Numbered from the stretch's first letter, positions 9,730 to 21,871 are shown. The stretch: 62,500 nucleotides of DNA from Glandiceps talaboti (GCF_964340395.1 NC_135553.1:20634449-20696948); one strand, 5' to 3'. A program made the numbers and translations. The notes: a model not told the origin generated them from the sequence alone.

Positions 9730-10776
9730 TTGTTTTAGTCACTACTGGCATGACAAGTGAAGTTTTGGTAAGTTCATTCAGAGATGTAGGTACCTTGACT
9801 GTGTATATAACTGCTGTCCCAGTGGGAGTGGTGACAGTTGTTGGAGTCACGACAGGTAAGACAGAAGTCTGGGTTCTATTGACTAACCAGGTTGGTGTAA
9901 GTACTGGCTGCCATACTGGTACTGGTCCGAATACAGTCATGTATGTAGTTGGTGTCAGAACTGTATTCTTTAGTGTTTTCACTGGTGAAGTAGTATCAGT
10001 GTTTCTGGTAAGAGGAGTTACCATGGTCTGTGGTCCTGTAGGGGTGAGAACAGTCACTGGTCCGATGACAACTTCTGTAGCTTTGTCAGGGATTGCTGTA
10101 TTAAATGGTGGGGTAAACTTCATGTACTTGGCTAGCAAGCTGGGTACAAACCACGGAGTCTGACTGGTTTTAGTTGTGGTGTTGACTGGAGAGAGTGGAG
10201 TTCCTGACAATGGTGTGGGAGTGTTAGAGGTGTCAGGTCCATCCCATGTTGTTGTCGTCAGTGGGGTATCCCAGATGTTGCCAAATGGTGTTGTCACAGG
10301 TGTTTTCAGCACAGTAGTTGTGATAGGGACTGTACTGTCGGTTTGATTGTACCAGACTTTAGGTGTAGTGATTGAGATACTTGGAACGACTGGAATGCGC
10401 ACCGGTGTGGTGAATGGAGTTTTCACAGAGGTGGGAACCTGTGTGGTGTTCAGAGTTGTTGTATTAATGGTGGTGTTGGTGAGTAGCAATGCGACGGTTA
10501 CATTGCTAAAAGTTGTTGGACCAGTTGGTGTCATGACAGTAATATTAGTTGTGAACTGTTGAACTGTATTCAGTGTGGTGTTGGTGACATTAACAGGGAT
10601 CTGGAATGGCAGCTGAGATACGCCGTTGGTTAGATTGGTAAGAGTAGAATTCAGAGTCGTCACGGGTGAGAAGACAGTTATCACTCCACTTGAGGTGACC
10701 ACTGAGGTGTTGGTGATAATAGGCATCATGTCAGTTGGAATCAAAACTTTGCCAACAACTGTTGAATTCATGTTTA
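9730..10776 (-). CDS. Exon: long Thr-rich linker L18 (349 codons)
   Basis: The largest exon in the window is phase 1-1, opens VNMNSTVVGKVLI and closes VVTKTS before GTAAGT. About six degenerate copies of the T-P-x-G-P module are visible, for example VMTPTGPTTF, VLTPTGPQTMV, TVFGPVPVW and TTPTGTAVIY. It is very rich in Thr, Val, Pro and Asn, with many N-x-T sites and no cysteine. The mix of regularly spaced hydrophobic residues with Thr suggests folded beta-rich repeats rather than a plain mucin PTS tract (inference). Confidence 0.9.
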
Positions 10777-10842
10777 CTGTTAAGATGAAAACAAAAGCAG
10801 GCATAAGTTATTTGTAAATGTTAAAGTAGGTCAAACATTTAC

Positions 10843-10889
10843 AATAAACTTTACTCACATGTTTTATATTTTTTCACAGTTTGGTACAA
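10843..10889 (-). pseudogene. Duplicated fragment of the TY18 exon end and donor
   Basis: ATAAACTTTACTCACATGTT, followed by TTTTCACAGTTTGGTA, closely matches 11433-11478, which is the donor and last codons of exon TY18. The second copy has lost the rest of the exon. Copy and original flank the foldback element at 10890-11430. Confidence 0.7.
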
Positions 10890-11430
10890 CAGAAAACAGT
10901 CAACTAAAGCATTTTGCACTGCTCCTCACAATTGTTTATAGCCATCCATATCAAATATAAAAGATTTACATTTACTTTATAATTATCAGTCCAGTATGTG
11001 GTGTCACTTCTTTAATGTAACTAAGTGCCACAACTGTGAGTATCTATTGCTCTCAGTGAAACCAAGACATCTTGTGACATTTATGTTTACTCTCTAGTCA
11101 TTTTATGACTAACTTGTGCTTTGTACTGGTAACATTATTTCCAGATTGATTACATTAAGAGACACCACATACTGGGCTAATGAGCAAATGTAACATACTT
11201 TTATACTTGATATGGATGCTATAAATGATTGTGACAAGCAGTGAAACTGCATTAGTTGACTGTTACCAGTTGTACTTTTATACTTGATATGGATGCTACA
11301 CACAATTGTGACAAGCAGTGAAACTGCATTAGTTGACTGTTACCAGTTGTACTTTTATACTTGATATGGATGCTATAAATGATTGTGACAATTAGCAGTG
11401 AAAATACTTTGGTTGACTGTTACCTGTTGT
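10890..11430. mobile_element. Foldback element related to family A, with a triplicated end
   Basis: Inverted arms include ATCAGTCCAGTATGTGGTGT and ACACCACATACTGGGCTAAT, plus GTCAACTAAAGCATTTTGCA and GCATTAGTTGACTGTTACC. The right end (ACTTGATATGGATGCTATA to GACTGTTACCAG) occurs three times in tandem, about 80 bp apart. Confidence 0.7.
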
Positions 11431-11448
11431 ATAATAAACTTTACTCAC

Positions 11449-11670
11449 ATGTTCTGAATTGTTCACAGTCTGGTATCTTGTTATCGCTATCAATGATGGT
11501 TATAGTACCAGGGACAGTCACACCCTGGTTGTCAACACAGAAACATGTATCAATATCTGGACACTGGCGTGGTACAAAAGTTCCATTGTCAGGATGGCAT
11601 GTCAGGGAGATTGTGTCTGCAAGTCCCAATTTGTTGACTATGGTTTGGTGACGGGTACAAGGACCTTGAG
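11449..11670 (-). CDS. Exon: TY18
   Basis: This phase 1-1 exon of 74 codons reads GPCTRHQTIVNKLGLAD, LTCHPDNGTFVPRQC, TCFCVDNQGVTVPGT and PDCEQFRT. All six cysteines are present. It is class x, next to long linker L18. The donor is GTGAGT, and a copy of this exon end lies about 590 bp downstream in the intron. Confidence 0.92.
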
Positions 11671-11834
11671 CTGTATCAAGATCAGTGGAAAGGTAAAGAT
11701 ATATTTATGAGCTTGAAGTATGAAAATATTTAAAATGACTGGTTGACAATGGATTGTGATAGGTACAATTAATAACCTTCAGCTGTGTAGTGAGTGAAAA
11801 GATAGGTATATCAATGAAGAAGTCTACTCAGACT

Positions 11835-12590
11835 TATTTCTACCTTTAGTATACTTGTATTGATTACTGCTATCAACTTAAAGGAAAAGTCCAGTCAGAC
11901 GTATTTCTGCCTTTAGTATACTTGTATTGATTACTGCTATCAACTTAAAGGAAAAATCCAGTCAGACTTATTTCTACCTTTAGTATACTTGTATTGATTA
12001 CTTCTATCAACTTAAAGGAAAAGTCCAGTCAGACTTATTTCTACTTTAGTACACCAGTATTGATTACTGTTAGCAACTTACAGGAAACTACCTTTAGTAC
12101 ACTAGTACTTGTATTGATTACTGCTATCAACTTACAGGAAAAGTCCAGTCAGACGTATTTCTACTTTAGTACACCTGTATTGATTACTGCTATCAACTTA
12201 AAGGAAAAGTCCAGTCAGACTTATTTCTACCTTTAGTACACCTGTATTAATTACTGCTATCAACTTAAAGGAAAAGTCCAGTCAGACTTATTTCTGCCTT
12301 TAGTATACTTGTATTAATTACTGCTATCAACTTGAAGGAAAAGTCCAGTCAGACTTATTTCTGCCTTTAGTACACCAGTATTGATTACTGCTAGCAACTT
12401 GAAGGAAACTACCTTTAGTACACTAGTACTTGTATTGATTACTGCTAATCAACTTACAGGAAAAGTCCAGTCACACTTATTTTTACCTGTAGTACACTTG
12501 TATTGATTATTTAAAGGAAAAATCCAGTCAGACTTATTTCTACCTTTATAGTACACTTGTATTGATTACTGCTATCAACTTAAATAAGAC
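11835..12590. repeat. 67-bp satellite array, about 11 copies
   Basis: The unit includes TTGATTACTGCTATCAACTT, AAAGGAAAAGTCCAGTCAGA and CTTATTTCTACCTTTAGTAT. Some copies are shortened or rearranged. The same unit forms an array at 58045-58800, in another intron of this gene about 46 kb away. Confidence 0.93.
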
Positions 12591-13261
12591 TTCAGGTGAT
12601 AAAATAGCACCTTGCTATAAACTTTCCCAACTTTAAAATCTAGTAAAGATTAAGCACTGTTGCACTTCACATATGTTTGGCCATTTGGGGATTTACAGCA
12701 AGGGTTTATGGGAAAACCTCTGAGTGATAACATTATGAACACCCTAATTTCTCTGTCTTGACACTCGTTGCCTTTATATTCCTCTTACTATGTGATTTGC
12801 CTGGTAACAAAGATGAATTACAGTGTGTTTATGGACATTACCATAACTCATACTTTCTAGTTTGGCATGACGTAGACGGAAAAAACCCCAAAACGGTGTA
12901 TTTCTGATAACATGGCCTTAGAAAAAAAGGGTAGGTACCTCAGGATTTTATTTTATTTTATTTTATTTTTTAAAATTGTTTTTATTTTTGAAAAATATTG
13001 TTTCGACCCAAAAACAAACGAAATGTCAGTCAGAATACTGGCATCGCCGGGGAAAGAAAACAGACATGCATGAAGGTCAAGAAGACAAGAAATTCTTATC
13101 TTTTTGTTTTAATGTTTAAAAAATGTTTAGGGTCAGAGGCTTAAAACTAGGGTTGGTCGGGTTATTGGAAATACACATTTTTCTTTTATTTGGCCTTACT
13201 AGTATTGTGTATATTAAGAAATTATACTTTAATATCAGAATTAGAAATTTAACCAACAAAT

Positions 13262-13660
13262 ACAACATAATTCAATAATTTGATACAACTGCTGACATCA
13301 GACTGTGGACAAACAGAACCTGTTACAAACAGGGAAAGTAAACAGACAACTGAACTGGATTAATAACACTTGGCATAGCAAGTTGGAAGTACAGAGACTT
13401 GTACTACATTCCATCACTTGATAAGAACAGTTTTATGGCCACTTTACATAATGCATGTAGTTCACATTCACAAACAAATTTCCAGTTCCCCTGACATTTC
13501 ATGTACACATAAAGAACAGTTCTTATCAAACAATGGTGTGTAATACAAGTCTCGATCTGTACTTCCAACATGCTGTGCCAAGTGTTATTAATCCAATTCA
13601 GTTGTTTACTTTCCCTGTTTGTAATATACTAATATGTAGGTTCTGTTTGCCTGACATGGG
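13262..13660. mobile_element. Foldback element family E
   Basis: The left arm has ACAACTGCTGACATCAGACT, GGAAAGTAAACAGACAACTG and GGATTAATAACACTTGGC. The right arm has GCCAAGTGTTATTAATCCAA, CAGTTGTTTACTTTCCCTGT and GGTTCTGTTTGCCTGACAT. Copies at 18122-18426, 42098-42245 and 26525-26612 differ in completeness. Confidence 0.75.
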
Positions 13661-13704
13661 CAGTTATGTACAATGAGTGACAGTTACGATTTGATATGAC
13701 TCAC

Positions 13705-13800
13705 CTGTCCTGACTGTCTTCTTAAGATTCATATTCAGTGGATGTGGGACAACTTTGGCTTTCACAATGATATCAGTGGTGGTAGTATTCAAAATGCTCA
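13705..13800 (-). CDS. Exon: short linker L17
   Basis: A 32-codon phase 1-1 exon reads VSILNTTTDIIVKAKVV and PHPLNMNLKKTVRT. No cysteine. It begins like linkers L13 and L15 (V-S/M-x-I-x-T). It separates class y TY17 from class x TY18. The donor is GTGAGT. Confidence 0.78.
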
Positions 13801-14699
13801 CTGAAACAAACAAAAATCAGTCACTTTTTTAAGGTTCTCACATCATTTATGGACAAAGTATTCTTAAATACTTGTATCTATAAAATATTAAAATATGCAA
13901 AATATGTATATTAGGGCATCCATACTTAGTTCTTTGTTTTTCATTGTACCTAATTTGCATATTGCAGATGGGATTATCAAGTTGTGAATAAACCTTCATC
14001 TACACATCTCAAGATGCATTGCCAGTAAATTTCAAAATGTTGTGTCGGTTGGTCGGTCAGTCGGTTAAAATGAGAAAAAAGAGTAAAGAATGTGAAAGTA
14101 GGTGTAGATATTGGGGATATATCGCATTGCACAAAAGGCAGGACACAGAAACTAATCACAAGAGAAATGAAACAAGTTTAATAGCCTACGGAGTTGTCGG
14201 TAATTACCGACATTTGCAGGTGATAAATGGTCCAATGCAGGTGAATTTCTTTACAAAATACCTGCATTCAGCAGTTGACATTTCAAATTTACTGCCATTT
14301 AATTGACAGGTGAAATTTCAACTTTAGCTGCATTTGACAGACAAATTTTGAAACCGACTAAGATTTGCATATTGACTACTTTTATGCTAAGGCGTCGTCT
14401 TATACGTGTACATGTATTTGTAATTCAACAAAATTGATGATTATTTGTATTCAACAGATAAACATGGCATTTATCATGGTGAATGTTGACAAGAATAATA
14501 AAGTTCAATATAATATCATTTTACTTTGCTCCTAAGTGTACAATCTAAGAGCATTTCTCTCCGAAGTTTTATATTTTAGGAGCATTTTGCTCCCAAAGTT
14601 AAATATTCAGGAGCACATTGATCCTCTCAAAAAATCTTGCTCAACGAGTTAACTTCCTACGCAGAGTTTGCAAGATAAGATTTCTGTACGCAACTTTAC

Positions 14700-14903
14700 C
14701 TGTTCTGTATTGCTCACACTCCGGTTTAACATCTACAAAGACAGGAATGATAGTCTCTGAAATGACAACACCATTGACATCCACACAGTAGCAGACATCC
14801 TTCGTACACTGTAGTGGTGTAAAGCTACCATCAGCTTCACATGTTGGTTCAATCGTCTTCAGAAGCTTGGCCACTTCTTTCTGTCTTGTGCATGGTGGCT
14901 TAG
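14700..14903 (-). CDS. Exon: TY17
   Basis: A 68-codon phase 1-1 exon with six cysteines: KPPCTRQKEVAKLLKTI, PTCEADGSFTPLQC, VCYCVDVNGVVI and PECEQYRTG. Class y, following long linker L16. It closely resembles TY15 (PPCTRQxEVAK in both), suggesting a recent duplication of the block. Confidence 0.93.
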
Positions 14904-14991
14904 CTATATGGATATGCAAATCAGAATATTTACCAGGTACACCAGTATTTACTGTGAGTACTATTTCATGTATCAGATTGTATCTATATTA

Positions 14992-15345
14992 AAAGTGGCC
15001 ATATAGATGAGGTTTTTGGTATTTATTTTGAATTTTGAATTTACAAAACAATTTTATTACGGCCTCCTACTTGAAAAAATCAATGTGGAACAACATTGAC
15101 TATTAAAGTCTATGTTTGTAACTCAATACATTGCAAAAAAGCTACAACATGTGTTAAAAGTTTGTTATTGTACGTACAGTAACAACGATTTTACATATTT
15201 AGTAATATTTTGCGTTACAAACAAGGACTTAGCATATTAAGTTGTTTCACATTGATTTCTTCAAGTAGGAAGCCATGATAAAATTGTTTATAAATTAAAA
15301 ATCCAAAATGAATACCCAATCCTCATCCATATGGCCAATTTAAAG
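14992..15345. mobile_element. Foldback element family G
   Basis: The ends read GGCCATATAGATGAGG and CCTCATCCATATGGCCA. The inner arms are AACAATTTTATTACGGCCTC with CTACTTGAAAAAATCA, and TTCAAGTAGGAAGCCATGAT with AAAATTGTTTATAAATT. Copies lie at 26085-26370, 47465-47800 and 51350-51545 (truncated), plus an end fragment near 36215-36255. Confidence 0.75.
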
Positions 15346-15727
15346 ATAGGAATTTTCTAATTCACTGAGATTGATCTCACACTCTTAAAAATTCAGGAGC
15401 ACTTTGATCCTAAACAATCAACCTAGAGTATTTGCATTCAGAAACGTTGGAGGATATCAAAATTAAAGCTATTTCATTGTAGCTGAACACATACTATGGT
15501 ACCATTAATCCAAATGAATTGACTTTTGGGTCTGCACCCAAAACTCAGCACTCCTATGAATCAACAAATTTAACTTGTTTACTATAATACATGATATAGA
15601 TATAACAGACATCTAGTTAACATATACAATGTCTAATTATTGGTATTTCAACAAATTTCAGTGAATATACCGGTGACCGAAAAAATAACACTCCAGTACA
15701 GCTAGTGGGGTTTTTAAAAGAGGAACT

Positions 15728-16181
15728 AGAGAGGTTTAGATGTGCAGATTTACGTGTGTTCTATACGTGTAGTGTCAAAGTCACGTGATTCGAAGCAACT
15801 CAGGCGTTCTGTATCAAACGATGCTACGTCGAAATGGCGGTCTACACGCAACAGTAAGTACGTGTTGAGTTTTTGTCATTTTCTTCTATTAAATGTCGTA
15901 TTTTTTATATCAAAGTTCGGAAGCATAACTTTAAACTAATTGTTTGGTTGTTGGTTTGGGTAGTTGCAGGAAAAATGGCAAAAATACGGACAAATTTAGA
16001 AAACAAAGGCATGTGTCTGACCTTCTGGACAGAAGATGTCAACGCGCGTTCACATTCCGCTGTTTTTCACATTTGTGTTTAGAACGCATAACTAAACACA
16101 ATTTTGTACGTGTCATTACTTACACCTGCACGATAATGCTTCCGTAGGTGTACACATTCTAACGTGTATCTAAACCTCTCT
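15728..16181. mobile_element. Non-autonomous DNA transposon with 14-bp terminal inverted repeats
   Basis: The ends are exact inverted repeats, AGAGAGGTTTAGAT and ATCTAAACCTCTCT. The interior (TTTTTGTCATTTTCTTCTAT, CGATAATGCTTCCG) recurs at 45702-46158 with the same ends. No transposase is encoded. It inserted close to the donor of exon L16. Confidence 0.8.
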
Positions 16182-16228
16182 ATTAAAACTTATGTGGCAC
16201 TTATAATTAGTTGTGGAAATAAACTTAC

Positions 16229-17089
16229 TTGTCTTGGTGGCAAGGGTCATAACAACTGGTTGTGTTGTAGGTACAGGATAAGTAGTCATTGACCAATCAA
16301 TAGCATTGGTTTTATTGACAAGCGTCCAGAGTGTCATCAATCCCATATCTGTCATCACTGTCATAGGCACAATAGTTGGGGTGACTGTCTTTGTTGATGT
16401 GGTGTTGACTGTCGTGAGTGGTGTTATCTCTGGCATCAATACTGTCAACGGTCCTTCAGGTGTGATCACTGTTACTGGTGTAACTTTGTCTGTACCTGTG
16501 ATGGTGTTTGTGGTGTTGGATGTTGTCTTGGTGGTCTGTGGGTTGGTGACAGTATGTAGTCCGGTTGGTGTTACTGTATATTGGTTGGTTGGCAAGATGG
16601 AACCTAACGTTGTTACATTTTGGTGTCTGCTGTACAGAATGGGTGGCAGTGGTACGGTCTGTGTTGTTTTCAGGACAGTGATGGTGTAGTTCAAGAATGG
16701 TAGCGTATCGAAAGTAGTGTTGAAATTCACTCGGACTGTCATATAACCTGTTGGTGTCTTAATGGTAGTGGTGTAGTTGGTGGTGCTGTTGAAAGGCGTT
16801 GTCGGTGTTGGTGTTTGTGTGGTGGTGGTGGTGGTGCCATGTATCATCAACACCATTTTGGGTCCAGTAGGTGTATTGGTTGGTACTGCAATAACATTTG
16901 TGTCGCCAGGATTGTTAACAGTAGGCTTCACTGTCGTGTTTGTAGTTGTAGTAGTGTCCTTGTACTTCACACCAGGGATACCCCATACTGTGGTTGGACC
17001 GGCAGATGTCAGGATGGTCATCTTAGTCACAATGGGTTGTGTTAGTGAAGCAAAAAACACTGTTCCATTAACACTGGTATTCAAGTTAA
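16229..17089 (-). CDS. Exon: long Thr-rich linker L16 (287 codons)
   Basis: This phase 1-1 exon opens VNLNTSVNGTVFF and closes LATKTS before GTAAGT. About six module copies are visible: ILTSAGPTTVW, NTPTGPKMVL, KTPTGYMTVRV, VTPTGLHTV, ITPEGPLTVLMP and MTDMGLMTLW. They are spaced by Thr/Asn-rich stretches with many N-x-T sites and no cysteine. It appears to have grown by internal duplication from a single-module ancestor like L8 or L6 (inference). Confidence 0.9.
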
Positions 17090-17396
17090 CTGTTGAATAT
17101 AAAGAGAACAGAGACAAAATGTGAAACATTTAAAAACAATTTATTTTGACTCCTAGTAAGTATGAACCCAGAGTCTATGAACATTCATTTTTCGCAAAAT
17201 GTTTGACAAATTCAGACAAAACTTACAACTGATATAGTCACTTTGTTGGAAATTAAAAATACCTGCACTGAGAAATATAAATTTTAGGTGGAATTTACTT
17301 CCACTATTTTGCCGGACTGAACAAGCAAAAATAAATTTCTTTTCACTGAAATACAATCTCATTGAATGATTAATACTGGCTTGCTTGTAGTTAAAT

Positions 17397-17455
17397 CCCC
17401 CCCCCCCCCCCCCCCCCCCCCGAGACACAGACACAGACACAGACACAGACACACC
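17397..17455. repeat. Poly-C run followed by a GACACA microsatellite
   Basis: About 23 consecutive C are followed by ACAGAC repeats and CCTGCC-type pyrimidine sequence. It lies between L16 and TY16, about 60 bp from the TY16 donor. Confidence 0.92.
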
Positions 17456-17513
17456 CTCTCATTCGCCTGCCCGCCCACCTGCCTGCCTGCCCAACATACA
17501 GTGCATTACATAC

Positions 17514-17729
17514 CATTCCTGTACTGCTCACATGTAGATGTTAAGAGAGTGGTATCTGTTGTAACAGTCACAGTGCCAGGGATAGTTACGCCAAGCTTGT
17601 CAACACAGTAGCAGACATTGTCCATGTTACACTGTACAGGTGTAAAGACACCAGTTATTGGCTCACAGCTCATTTCACGTACATTCAATTTTCTTGCAAT
17701 AGTTTGGTGACGTGTACATGGGCCTTCAG
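17514..17729 (-). CDS. Exon: TY16
   Basis: A 72-codon phase 1-1 exon with six cysteines: GPCTRHQTIARKLNV, MSCEPITGVFTPVQC, VCYCVDKLGVTIPGT and TCEQYRNG. Class x (C-T-R-H start), preceding long linker L16. The donor is GTATGT, weaker than the usual GTAAGT. Confidence 0.92.
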
Positions 17730-18121
17730 CTGATAAAGCAATGACAAAAAAAAATGGCTTTTAGACCATCAGAACTGATGGTAACATATAATTTCCATAC
17801 GAACCACCACAGGACAAAATATTTGACTTCACAAGTGATCTACTTGTTAGAAACAGGTGTGTAAATTTTACCATATTTGAAATATGGATAGTACCAGTAC
17901 ACAGTGAGGCTATTCATTGTCAAAAAGTTAGCACTGAGTGGCTCTACTTCATGTTGGAATCGCATAAAGTTAACACAGTACACTACAAAATTGATGTATA
18001 TCACACAGTTTTAATAAACATCTGATATGTCTGGACATTATTAATAGCTCATAGGAAAAGACCTACTTCTACGCAACTGTTTATGAGATATACATTGCAA
18101 ATATCATCATCTGAGTATATA

Positions 18122-18426
18122 TACAACTGCCGACATCAGACTGTGGATGACCGGAACCTATTACAAATAGGGAAAAGTAAACAAATGAATTGGATTAATA
18201 ACAGTTGGCACAGCATGTTGGAACAGCAGAGACTTGTGTTACATTTCATGGTTTGATAAGAACAGTTTTATGGTCTCTTTATGTGTACAATTAAATTATG
18301 AAATGTAATACAAGTCTCTGTGCTTCCAACATGCTGAGCCAAGTGTTCTGCATCCATTTCAGTTGTTTGCTTTCCCTGTTGGTAACAGGTTTCACTTGTC
18401 CATGGTCTGATGTCAGCAGTTGTATC
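18122..18426. mobile_element. Foldback element family E, second copy
   Basis: The arms ACAACTGCCGACATCAGACT and GGTCTGATGTCAGCAGTTGT are inverted copies, with the internal family sequence GTAATACAAGTCTCTGTG also present. The copy is shorter than the one at 13262-13660. Confidence 0.75.
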
Positions 18427-18469
18427 AAAAACATAACATCAGTGTAAGTTTCATTTAATTTTTACTTAC

Positions 18470-18577
18470 TTATTGGTCCTACTACAGTTCTGTGTACAGG
18501 TTGGTTTTCATTGATAGTCGTTGTAAGGGTTTCCAACATCTTGACATCTACACTCTCAGAGGTGTTGATCAACATAA
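18470..18577 (-). CDS. Exon: short linker L15
   Basis: A 36-codon phase 1-1 exon reads VMLINTSESVDVKMLET, LTTTINENQPV and HRTVVGPIS up to GTAAGT. No cysteine and no T-P-x-G-P motif. It separates class y TY15 from class x TY16. Confidence 0.75.
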
Positions 18578-19139
18578 CTTAAACAAAATAATGTGAAATA
18601 CAATTGGTAAATAAAGCTTCATCTGACCCTCTATGAAACCAAAGTATAAGGAAGGGTTAAATTTGTCTAGTTCCTCTACCTGTCGACATTCTCTACAATC
18701 TCTATCTTCTGGGTCGAGAGGATTGTAGTAATCGTAACAACATATAGGAAACTAAGCTAGGAGTAAATGTAATGAGTAAACTACATGTAAAATAATGTTT
18801 ATTAATATTAGCTAAAAACATGTTACCCCTTAAGATGCCATAGACTTTTCATGCAAGACTCCCTAGGCCAAGGACTTTTTTTCCACTACAGAGTAGGATC
18901 TTACCTACTCTATAATTATCAACTTTAACTTGAAAGGAATAATATTCAACCAATCCTATTTTTTCTTTATCCATGCATTACATACATATTGACAAATGAA
19001 TATTAATTTATTCAGATATGAGATGAAAATTGGGCTTAGACATGGTGTTGTAAGGGTTAATGGGTGAATGAGAGAGAGCGAGACAATTTCCAGGGTGATA
19101 TAAAGTAGAGTGATGATCACTATAAGAGAAAATTAACTG

Positions 19140-19470
19140 GCAGACAAAATGTACCGATAAGTGAAATATATCAATGGCTAAAATATATGAAATATAATGA
19201 ATCCTTATTGGCTAACAAAATATGCTAATGAGTAAAATATAAGAAAGCCTATTGGCTAACAAACTATGCTAATGAGTAAAATATAAGAAAGCCTATTGCT
19301 AACGAACTATGCTAATGAGTAAAATATACGAAAGCTTATTGGCTGACAAAATATGCTAATGAGTAAAATATACGAAAACTTATTGGCTGACAAAATATGT
19401 TAATGTGTAAAATATATGAAAGCTTATTGGCTAATAAAATATGCTAATTAGTAAATTATAACAAGCGACC
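19140..19470. repeat. About 46-bp tandem repeat, 7-8 copies
   Basis: Units of ATATGCTAATGAGTAAAATA followed by AGAAAGCTTATTGGCTAAC repeat with minor changes. The array abuts the left end of the large element at 19480. Confidence 0.85.
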
Positions 19471-19479
19471 TATCGGTCA

Positions 19480-21455
19480 GAATAGCTCCGCTGTTTTTTT
19501 TTAATTTTTTTTTTTACTTTGGTGACATGTAGAAGTGGTTCAGTTCTTCACTATGCAGTTTTGTTTTAGCGATGTAATAAAGTGGTTACTGGTTTCATAT
19601 GATGTCTCACTATAAAACACATTTTACACAGAAGTTGGTAATGTATTGTACTTTTATACCATAGTCACCATTTTATAACAAAAATCTACTGTTATGAAAA
19701 ATTGCACAAAATCTCTGAAAAAAATGACTGGGAAATGCACACAAGAAAAAGAAAAAAAAAGAAGATTTTGAGGTTGGCTATAAATAATTCCAGTGTCTTA
19801 CAGCTTTAACCCTGGAAAATGTTAATGATGAATGAAATAAACTAGGGTTCTAAAATAATTTTGAGGCAATTTCAATTTCAATTTTCTAACAAATTTACCA
19901 AGTCAACAACATTCAACTTGTACTAGTTGTAGTAGATATATATAGAGAAGAAATGTATTAATCGCCATCTTAGTTTCCGTACGGCGACAATCCCAAGTAC
20001 CTGGAAGAGAGTCATTCTTAGCCATACGTAGTCCTGCTTACATGACGGTGCACGAGTCTGTATTTATACTGATTTGACTCTAAACACGGAGGTAGGAGGG
20101 ACAATTGTCAGAATCGAGTCCCGGATTACTCCGCATGCAAGCAGGACTAAGCCATACGTGACAGTGGTAACACTCGTTCATGTTCGATTACCTTTCATAA
20201 AGAAAACACAACGAAATGGTTGAAGTGATCTTTTTTTAAATTTCTTTTCATCACAAAAACAAAATCTGTGTGATCAAAAGTGTTGTAAACTAAACCAGAA
20301 AGAATTATCGGACTGGCTAAACTTCCCGCTGAACTGGAGTAAGGTCCAAGCCTCGATAGTACGTGAGCAAATCGTCTCAAACTAGCGATACAACTTTCAA
20401 AATATAACTTGACATGTCTTCATTTGTTAGAGTTATACAATTCAAGACGGGTTTTCACTCGAAAAAAACAATTCTGTGAATAATGACATTCTGAACGCAG
20501 CAATTTCTCGGACGATGTTAACACTGTAACGTATGGCTGGCAACGACTTGCTTCCGAGTTAGTCCCTCGTGCATCCGGGTACTTGAGATTGTCGCCGTAC
20601 GGAACTACCACATCGGCAATTTTGACGCTGTAATTTTGCCACCAATATTGATCGTACAAAAACAAAACTCCATAAATGAACCACAAAGTACTTTCCCTTT
20701 CAAAATGTGGTAATTTTAGAAAGAGTATTATCGTTTTTATTGACGACTGACTCTGTCAAAAATCGTCCCATACACTTCAGTTCAGGCATTCAAACTTGAT
20801 GATCATGATGAGGGCATATACTGGAATGAACCATTCTGTAGGAGGGGTGGATGGAGAATTGGATTTGAAGTTTACAACCCTTTTTCGAACAAATATTTGT
20901 CATTTGGGCGCACAATGCGTAGAATTAAGACTATAGCACATATTACATTGCTTGTTTGACGTCAATAGTGTCTTTTGAAAAGTTGCACTTTACCTAAAGT
21001 CTCGCGGACTGATTTCCAATATGGCGTCGGTCATAATACTCATTAACATATTCATTTTTTTTTCAATTTCAAAAAAAAAATCATAAAAAATAGAAGAGAA
21101 GACGTGCTGACTTGAAATTAACAAATCTAAGTAAGCTACCCCCTGTGCATCAACACACCAGATATCAAAGCAATCTGACTTAAAGTTTATGAGGAGTTGA
21201 TGAAAATGTCATTTTTGGAAAAAAAATCATAAAAAATTGAAAATGGCACAGATAAACTTGGCATGAACAAATCTGAATAGCCTCCCCCCAGGGAACATGC
21301 ACACCAAATATCGAAGAATTCCAACTGTCACTTACGGAGTAGATAGTGAAAATATAAAAGTTTGACGGACACCTATGATTCACTCTACTCTCTATACCTC
21401 AATACCCACCTATACCTAAAGCTACGCTTTCAGCTTTCGCTGACAGCGGAGCTAA
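19480..21455. mobile_element. About 2-kb element with terminal inverted repeats, containing a nested foldback
   Basis: AGCTCCGCTGT near 19488 and ACAGCGGAGCT near 21444 are inverted copies bounding a gene-free region. Inside are paired sequences with ATGAAAATGTCATTTTTGGA and a nested palindrome at 19968-20618. No transposase was recognised. Confidence 0.5.
19968..20618. mobile_element. Nested foldback element
   Basis: TTTCCGTACGGCGACAATCC and GATTGTCGCCGTACGGAA are near-perfect inverted arms about 600 bp apart. Inner pairs such as CATACGTAGTCCTGCTTAC and GCAGGACTAAGCCATACGTG extend the fold. Confidence 0.75.
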
Positions 21456-21622
21456 GAAAGCTTAATATATTAACTAACAAAATTATGCTGAGGGTTTACA
21501 TAATATAATAGCTGATAAAATATATGAATGAATCTTAATGGAAACAAGTAACTCATTGTTTTCATTCTAAATATTCAGCTCAGAGTGACAAAAAAAGGTG
21601 GAGTAACTGTAAAACAACTCAC

Positions 21623-21847
21623 CATGTTTGAATTGTTCACAATCTGGTTTCTCTGGCCAAACCATTGTGATATCCTCTGAGGTGAGAGTGTCTGGGACAA
21701 TAACACCAGTATAGTCAACACAGTAGCACACAGTAGTACTACTAGTAGTACACTGCAGTGGAGTAAAGGTACCATCTGTTTCACAGGTTGGTTCAACAAC
21801 ACCAAGCATCTTGGCTACTTCTTGTTGTCTAGTGCATGGAGGTGATG
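21623..21847 (-). CDS. Exon: TY15
   Basis: A 75-codon phase 1-1 exon with six cysteines: SPPCTRQQEVAKMLGVV, PTCETDGTFTPLQC, VCYCVDYTGVIVP and PDCEQFKHG. Class y, following long linker L14. The loop between cysteines 3 and 4 is longer than usual (TTSSTTV instead of four residues). The donor is GTGAGT. Confidence 0.92.
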
Positions 21848-21871
21848 CTGACAATGAATCAAGACAAGTTA

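Noticed and set aside
9705-10163. Plus-strand frames opposite the long linkers (also 16306-16689, 16777-17124, 22480-22716)
   Set aside because: Val/Gly-rich shadows of the Thr/Pro-rich minus-strand exons; codon content and splice sites fit the minus strand only.
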